A stretch of 64,000 nucleotides of DNA, taken from Elusimicrobiota bacterium (GTDB lineage Bacteria; Elusimicrobiota; Elusimicrobia; Elusimicrobiales; UBA9959). Position 1 is the first letter of the stretch. Each line of letters opens with the position of its first letter. Under the pieces are notes generated by a model that searched no databases, was not told where the DNA came from, and saw nothing but the letters and a program-made list of their open reading frames with translations. The stretch is from NCBI GenBank assembly GCA_026388155.1, contig JAPLKI010000018.1, positions 162,833 to 226,832 on the forward strand, given 5' to 3'. Both the position numbers and the translations under genes were made by a program. Shown here one piece after another: positions 60,524 to 64,000 of the stretch.

Positions 60524-61975
60524 ATGTCTGTTAAAAATCCGCATATTAAACGCCTGGACCCTTACAGGCTTGAGATAAGCCCTTCCTATAAGCGGGGCAT
60601 GAACGCCGCCGCCGTCATTTACGCAGACTCCGCAATAGAAGAGTTCATTGAAGCCGAAGCCCTGGAGCAGGCGGCAAACACCGCTACTCTGCCGGGTCTG
60701 GCCGGGCGGGCCCTTGTCATGCCGGACATACACACGGGCTATGGTTTTCCCATAGGCGGCGTGGCCGCTTTTGACGCAGGAAACGGCGTAATTTCACCCG
60801 GCGGCGTGGGCTACGACATAAATTGCGGTGTTCGCCTGCTGGCCACAAGCCTGGAAAGGCCCGGCATACAGGACAAACTTGAGGCGCTGGCGGCCGCGCT
60901 TTATTCCCGCATTCCCGCCGGAGTGGGCGTGGGCGGCGGCATACTGCTGGGCAGGCGTTCGCGGGAAGAGCCGCTTATAAAGGGCGCCGCCTGGGCGGTT
61001 GAAAACGGATTGGGCCGGCCTGAAGACCTGCTGAACTCGGAATCAGGCGGCGTTATGAACGGCGCCGACCCGCACGCGGTGGGAAGGAGCGCCCTGGAGC
61101 GCGGGAGCGGACAGCTCGGCACGCTGGGGTCCGGCAATCATTTTCTGGAAGTGCAGGAGGTGACGGACATATTCGACGAAGCCGCCGCGCGGAGCTTCGG
61201 CCTGTTCAAGGGACAGGTTACCGTAATGCTGCACACCGGTTCGCGCGGCCTCGGCCACCAGGTCTGCACCGATTTTATAGAAGTCATGCGCGGCGCCGCC
61301 CGGCGTTACGGTATAGCCCTGGCCGACCAGAAACTGGCCGCGGCTCCTTTCAGGAGCGCCGAGGGACAGAAGTATTTCGGCGCCATGCAGGCGGCCGCTA
61401 ATTACGCCTGGGCGAACCGCCAGGCCCTTACAGGCCTTACGCGGGAAATATTCGGCGCGGCGCTGGGCCTGGGGGAAAGGGCGCTGGCCATGAATCTGGT
61501 TTACGATGTGGCGCATAACATCGCCAAACTGGAAGAACATGAAGTGGACGGCAAAATGATCAAAGTTGTGGTGCACCGCAAGGGCGCCACGCGCGCCTTC
61601 GGCCCCGGCCACCCGGAACTCCCGCCGGCCTACCGCGCCACCGGCCAGCCGGTTATAATACCCGGCGACATGGGGCGCTGCTCTTATCTGCTTGCCGGCA
61701 CCCGAAAGGCTATGAGCGAAACTTTTGGCTCAGCCTGTCACGGCGCCGGGCGGCTGATGTCGCGCCACGAAGCCGTAAAGCGCGCCCGCGGCAGGGATAT
61801 AGCGCAGGAACTTGCCGACAAGGGAGTATGGGTACGCTCAGCCGGGCGGGGAACGCTGGCCGAGGAAATGCCGGAAGCTTACAAAGATGTGGAAGCCGTG
61901 GTGCGGGTGGTGGCTGAAACCGGAATTGCCCGCCGGGTGGCCAGGTTCAGGCCGCTGCTTGTAATAAAGGGATAG
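60524..61975 (+). CDS. rtcB: RNA-splicing ligase RtcB
   Basis: A protein of 483 residues, normal for RtcB. All metal-binding and catalytic blocks are present: GVGYDINCGVRLL (Cys ligand), LGSGNHFLEVQ (His), MLHTGSRGLGHQV (His), KLEEHEV (His) and SACHGAGRLMSR, which holds the conserved His guanylylated by GTP. It joins RNA 2',3'-cyclic phosphate or 3'-phosphate ends to 5'-OH ends in RNA repair. No rtcA or rtcR neighbour is seen. The 70 bases between the TPR gene and rtcB contain a long-range inverted repeat (AATAACCGCCG with CGGCAGGTTATT, one bulge) ending just before the start. It may end the upstream message or mask the rtcB start. Confidence 0.96.
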   Translation: MSVKNPHIKRLDPYRLEISPSYKRGMNAAAVIYADSAIEEFIEAEALEQAANTATLPGLAGRALVMPDIHTGYGFPIGGVAAFDAGNGVISPGGVGYDINCGVRLLATSLERPGIQDKLEALAAALYSRIPAGVGVGGGILLGRRSREEPLIKGAAWAVENGLGRPEDLLNSESGGVMNGADPHAVGRSALERGSGQLGTLGSGNHFLEVQEVTDIFDEAAARSFGLFKGQVTVMLHTGSRGLGHQVCTDFIEVMRGAARRYGIALADQKLAAAPFRSAEGQKYFGAMQAAANYAWANRQALTGLTREIFGAALGLGERALAMNLVYDVAHNIAKLEEHEVDGKMIKVVVHRKGATRAFGPGHPELPPAYRATGQPVIIPGDMGRCSYLLAGTRKAMSETFGSACHGAGRLMSRHEAVKRARGRDIAQELADKGVWVRSAGRGTLAEEMPEAYKDVEAVVRVVAETGIARRVARFRPLLVIKG

Positions 61976-62032
61976 GGATATCAAGAAAAAAGGCAAAAGG
62001 TGTTAATGCTTAGTGATTCGGTAACTGTTTCC

Positions 62033-62165
62033 GGGTCCTGTCAGCAGGGGCACCCCGCAGAACCGGGGTCCTCCAGCGCGTCGGCCCCTGCCATCCTCGC
62101 CCTCCACTGACTGCAAGCCCAAGTCGGGCTCCGGAGGCTTCTGCGAAATGCCCCTGCTGCCACCC
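62033..62165 (+). repeat. Stem-loop repeat family, copy 4
   Basis: A 133-bp element with ends GGGTCCTGTC and CTGCCACCC. The arms are perfectly complementary in two blocks: AGCAGGGGCA (62043-62052) with TGCCCCTGCT (62149-62158), and CGCAGAA (62056-62062) with TTCTGCG (62139-62145), around a 3x3 internal loop. The arm sequence differs from copies 1-3, yet the core CTCCACTGACTGCAAGCCCA then AGTCGG is the same. Confidence 0.8.
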
Positions 62166-62235
62166 CGTTTAATTTACTCCATAATACTCCCTTAATTACT
62201 GAAATATTACAGCAACAGTCTTTTTAAATGAGGGA

Positions 62236-62614
62236 TAGACTTATCCTCGAAGAATTGACATAATCTTTTAGGGTCTTCCGACTTTAGCATGGATAGCTGT
62301 TGATAGGGTTCGCGGGGCCTGTCGGGGGTTTGGGTTCCAAAAATCAGGGTCGGGACACACCGTGCCCGCCCTTCCGTTCCTCGGCCTCGCCGCTTACGTA
62401 AGTCTCGGCCTCCGGACGGTTTTTTCCACCCAAATCCCCGTCACCCGCTCCATTGATTTGCCTGCCGCGCTCTTATCGGATGATTTACAAACACCGAAGA
62501 CACTTATCATTTTCATGCTCATCTTGCGTTGGAAACATGGAAATTCTCAGGCTCATCCGGCATTGGATATTTCTAGCGGTAGACTTATCCTCGAAGAATT
62601 GACATAATCTTTTA
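62236..62614. repeat. Exact 35-bp direct repeats enclosing a stem-loop copy
   Basis: Positions 62236-62270 and 62580-62614 are identical over 35 bases (TAGACTTATCCTCGAAGAAT, then TGACATAATCTTTTA), 344 bp apart. They enclose stem-loop copy 5. The repeat ends in TTGACA, and in the right copy this is followed after 17 bases by TTTAAA, which could form a promoter for the gene at 62670. The direct repeats may mark a duplication or an insertion event. Confidence 0.7.
62315..62446 (+). repeat. Stem-loop repeat family, copy 5 (diverged)
   Basis: A 132-bp element with ends GGGCCTGTC and CGTCACCC. The arms CGGGGGTTTGGGT...CCAAAAA and TTTTTCC...ACCCAAATCCCCG pair, although their sequence differs from all other copies. 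The core is diverged but keeps the order CCCGCCCTT ... CCTCGGCCTC ... GTCTCGGCCTCCGG. A short open frame that crosses it (62362-62607) is not a gene. Confidence 0.6.
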
Positions 62615-62669
62615 ATAGTCATTTAAATAAATTCGCGAAGATATAAGGCTTGCAGACAGGAGAAAGGTC

Positions 62670-63794
62670 GTGGACAGCCTGGCAAATATACAGAAACTAT
62701 CAGGTCCGGGGATTTACTCAACAACTATCTCCCGGCACAATCTGAAAGAGATCTATATTTCAGTTTATCCCAATGCGGGTGAACAATTCCCGGCCATGAT
62801 CGATAGGCTGGCCCATTCGCTTAAAACACAGAACGCCGAGATAGTTAAATTTGACGTGTTCGGACCTCTTAGCGAATCCGGCGCATTTATAAAATATCTG
62901 GAGAATGCATTTGGCCGGATAAACTGGCCGGTTACCTGGGTTGAGGGCAATCGTTATCCCGGAAGCGGCATAGCAGGCATACAGGTACATGCCGTATCCG
63001 GCGTTAAGGTTGAGACAATATTCCTTGACGCTAAACCTGCAGCGCGTGTTTTTGAAGATAATCTCGCAAAATATTGTTTTATCGGGAATGTAAATCCGGA
63101 TGTTTCTTCTGTCCCGCGAAGTGAACAAGCCCGGCAAACCCTGGAAAAGCTGGAAAAAACGCTGGGACTGGCCGGGATGAAGGTGTCAAACATTGTGCGC
63201 ACCTGGTTCTATAACGCTGACATTGTTCAGTGGTATGCTGAGTTCAACGCCGCGCGCACCGGGTTTTTCAAGCAAAAAGCCATTTTTGGCGGTTTATTGC
63301 CTGCCAGTACCGGTATCGGAGGAAATAACCCCGCTCATAGCGCGCTTATCGCCGGCGCCGTATCGATTCAGACAAAACAAAAGAACGTCATTATACGGGA
63401 AGTACTATCGCCCCTGCAGGACCCCGCTTCCGCATACGGCAGTTTGTTCAGCAGGGCTGTGGAAATAGTCATGCCCGATCATCGCTGTGTTCTTGTATCC
63501 GGCACCGCAAGCATTGACATCAGCGGGAAAACCGCCCATATTGATGATATAGACGCGCAGATCGCGTTTACCATGAAAGTTGTCGGGGCTATACTCGCTT
63601 CCCGAAAGATGGGCTTTTCTGATATTACCCGGTCTATTGTCTACCTTAAACGCGCAAAAGATATCGCCGCTTTTAATAACTATTGTCAAGACCATGAAAA
63701 AACCGGCTTTCCCATGATCGTCCTATGCGCTGATATATGCCGTGACGATCTTTTGTTTGAAATTGAGGTGGATGCCATCTCAAGGAGTATATAA
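62670..63794 (+). CDS. RidA/chorismatase-like protein
   Basis: A protein of 374 residues from GTG 62670 with AGGAG at 62658-62663. The C-terminal 120 residues are RidA-like (VLVSGTASIDISGKTAHIDD, IDAQIAFTMKVVGAILASRK and DITRSIVYLKRAKDIAAFNN). The middle block (VRTWFYNADIVQWYAEFNAA, TGFF, then LPASTGIGG) resembles FkbO/Hyg5-type chorismatases, which split chorismate into an aromatic acid and pyruvate. Those enzymes also combine two RidA-like halves. Whether this protein cleaves chorismate is not shown. It overlaps the next gene by one base (TAATG) and so forms an operon with a membrane protein. Confidence 0.65.
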   Translation: MDSLANIQKLSGPGIYSTTISRHNLKEIYISVYPNAGEQFPAMIDRLAHSLKTQNAEIVKFDVFGPLSESGAFIKYLENAFGRINWPVTWVEGNRYPGSGIAGIQVHAVSGVKVETIFLDAKPAARVFEDNLAKYCFIGNVNPDVSSVPRSEQARQTLEKLEKTLGLAGMKVSNIVRTWFYNADIVQWYAEFNAARTGFFKQKAIFGGLLPASTGIGGNNPAHSALIAGAVSIQTKQKNVIIREVLSPLQDPASAYGSLFSRAVEIVMPDHRCVLVSGTASIDISGKTAHIDDIDAQIAFTMKVVGAILASRKMGFSDITRSIVYLKRAKDIAAFNNYCQDHEKTGFPMIVLCADICRDDLLFEIEVDAISRSI

Positions 63795-64000
63795 TGCGTA
63801 AAATACTCAGCCGGAAAGTGACCATGATCGTTGCTGTTGCCGCGTGCGTATTGATAGCGTTGCTGGTCACTTTGCTTAAATCCGTTCTAAGGATAGATGA
63901 TATTCTGGCGGCCTATGATGAAAAAGCAAAATACGGCGAGCTGACTATCGGCTATCCGTTGAATAAGACGCTTTTTCCCCCGGAAATCGCGCCGACGACA
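63794..64000 (+). CDS. Membrane-anchored protein, start of gene only
   Basis: The gene begins at ATG 63794, overlapping the previous stop, behind AAGGAGTATATA. The 69 codons in the window encode a basic N-terminus, one membrane helix (MIVAVAACVLIALLVTLL) and the start of an outer domain with the phrase IGYPLNKTLFPPEIAPTT. A similar YP...LFPPxxxPTF phrase opens some exported proteins with TPR or beta-propeller domains, but too little is present to decide. It continues past the end of the window. Confidence 0.65.
   Translation, partial: MRKILSRKVTMIVAVAACVLIALLVTLLKSVLRIDDILAAYDEKAKYGELTIGYPLNKTLFPPEIAPTT

Noticed and set aside
62362..62607. 81-codon open frame between rtcB and the RidA-like gene
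   Set aside because: It spans stem-loop copy 5 and one of the 35-bp direct repeats, lacks a ribosome site and resembles no protein.

Overview
The window looks like a chromosome piece of an uncultivated, diderm (Gram-negative-type) bacterium of fairly high GC. Support for a diderm is the set of outer-membrane and periplasmic proteins: OmpA-type and PorV-type barrels, a ChaN-type protein, a periplasmic alpha-2-macroglobulin and an L,D-transpeptidase. Large secreted proteins that end in FlgD/T9SS-like C-terminal domains next to PorV homologues suggest Elusimicrobiota or a relative of the FCB group. This is inference; no rRNA or other phylogenetic marker is present. No tRNA, rRNA or CRISPR array was seen.

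Layout. Positions 1-1400 hold a small accessory cluster (Mor-type regulator, two zinc-ribbon mini-proteins, a SEC-C mini-protein) and a C-rich non-coding tract. Positions 1400-22061 hold a secreted-protein block. It contains a 4153-residue beta-helix protein, an OmpA/TSP3/DUF2914 fusion with a PorV-like barrel, a 1600-residue papain-type (C1) protease with fibronectin repeats, and a second PorV-like protein. Each large secreted protein is coupled by an ATGA overlap to a PorV-like gene. Positions 22156-29315 hold a GAF/PAS histidine kinase with a barrel protein, CstA, a novel NHSPVD-repeat protein and a clostripain. Positions 29732-38430 hold a glycosyltransferase and a purine block: guaB3, guaA, purC, a double purS, purL and purQ. 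Positions 39002-50158 hold envelope and housekeeping genes: an L,D-transpeptidase/lytic transglycosylase fusion, YaeQ, a YgjP-type metallopeptidase, an MFS transporter, ChaN and alpha-2-macroglobulin. Positions 50160-53643 form an AT-richer island with a type II restriction-modification pair, a YhcH-type protein and a toxin-antitoxin pair. Positions 53743-64000 hold an ABC exporter, a nucleotidase-like barrel protein, a putative metallopeptidase, a TPR protein, RtcB, a RidA/chorismatase-like protein and a partial membrane protein.

The most unusual feature is the non-coding DNA. Five elements (35.1, 38.5, 50.3, 62.0 and 62.3 kb) share conserved ends, and four of them also share a similar core. 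Their long stem arms differ in sequence between copies but stay complementary within each copy, which points to a conserved folded RNA or single-stranded DNA. Other intergenic palindromes include a GCCCCGCCCTTTTGG inverted repeat that also lies in frame inside a metallopeptidase gene, GCCATAAG-type arrays, and a 34-bp promoter-like palindrome placed upstream of both the restriction-modification genes and the toxin-antitoxin pair.
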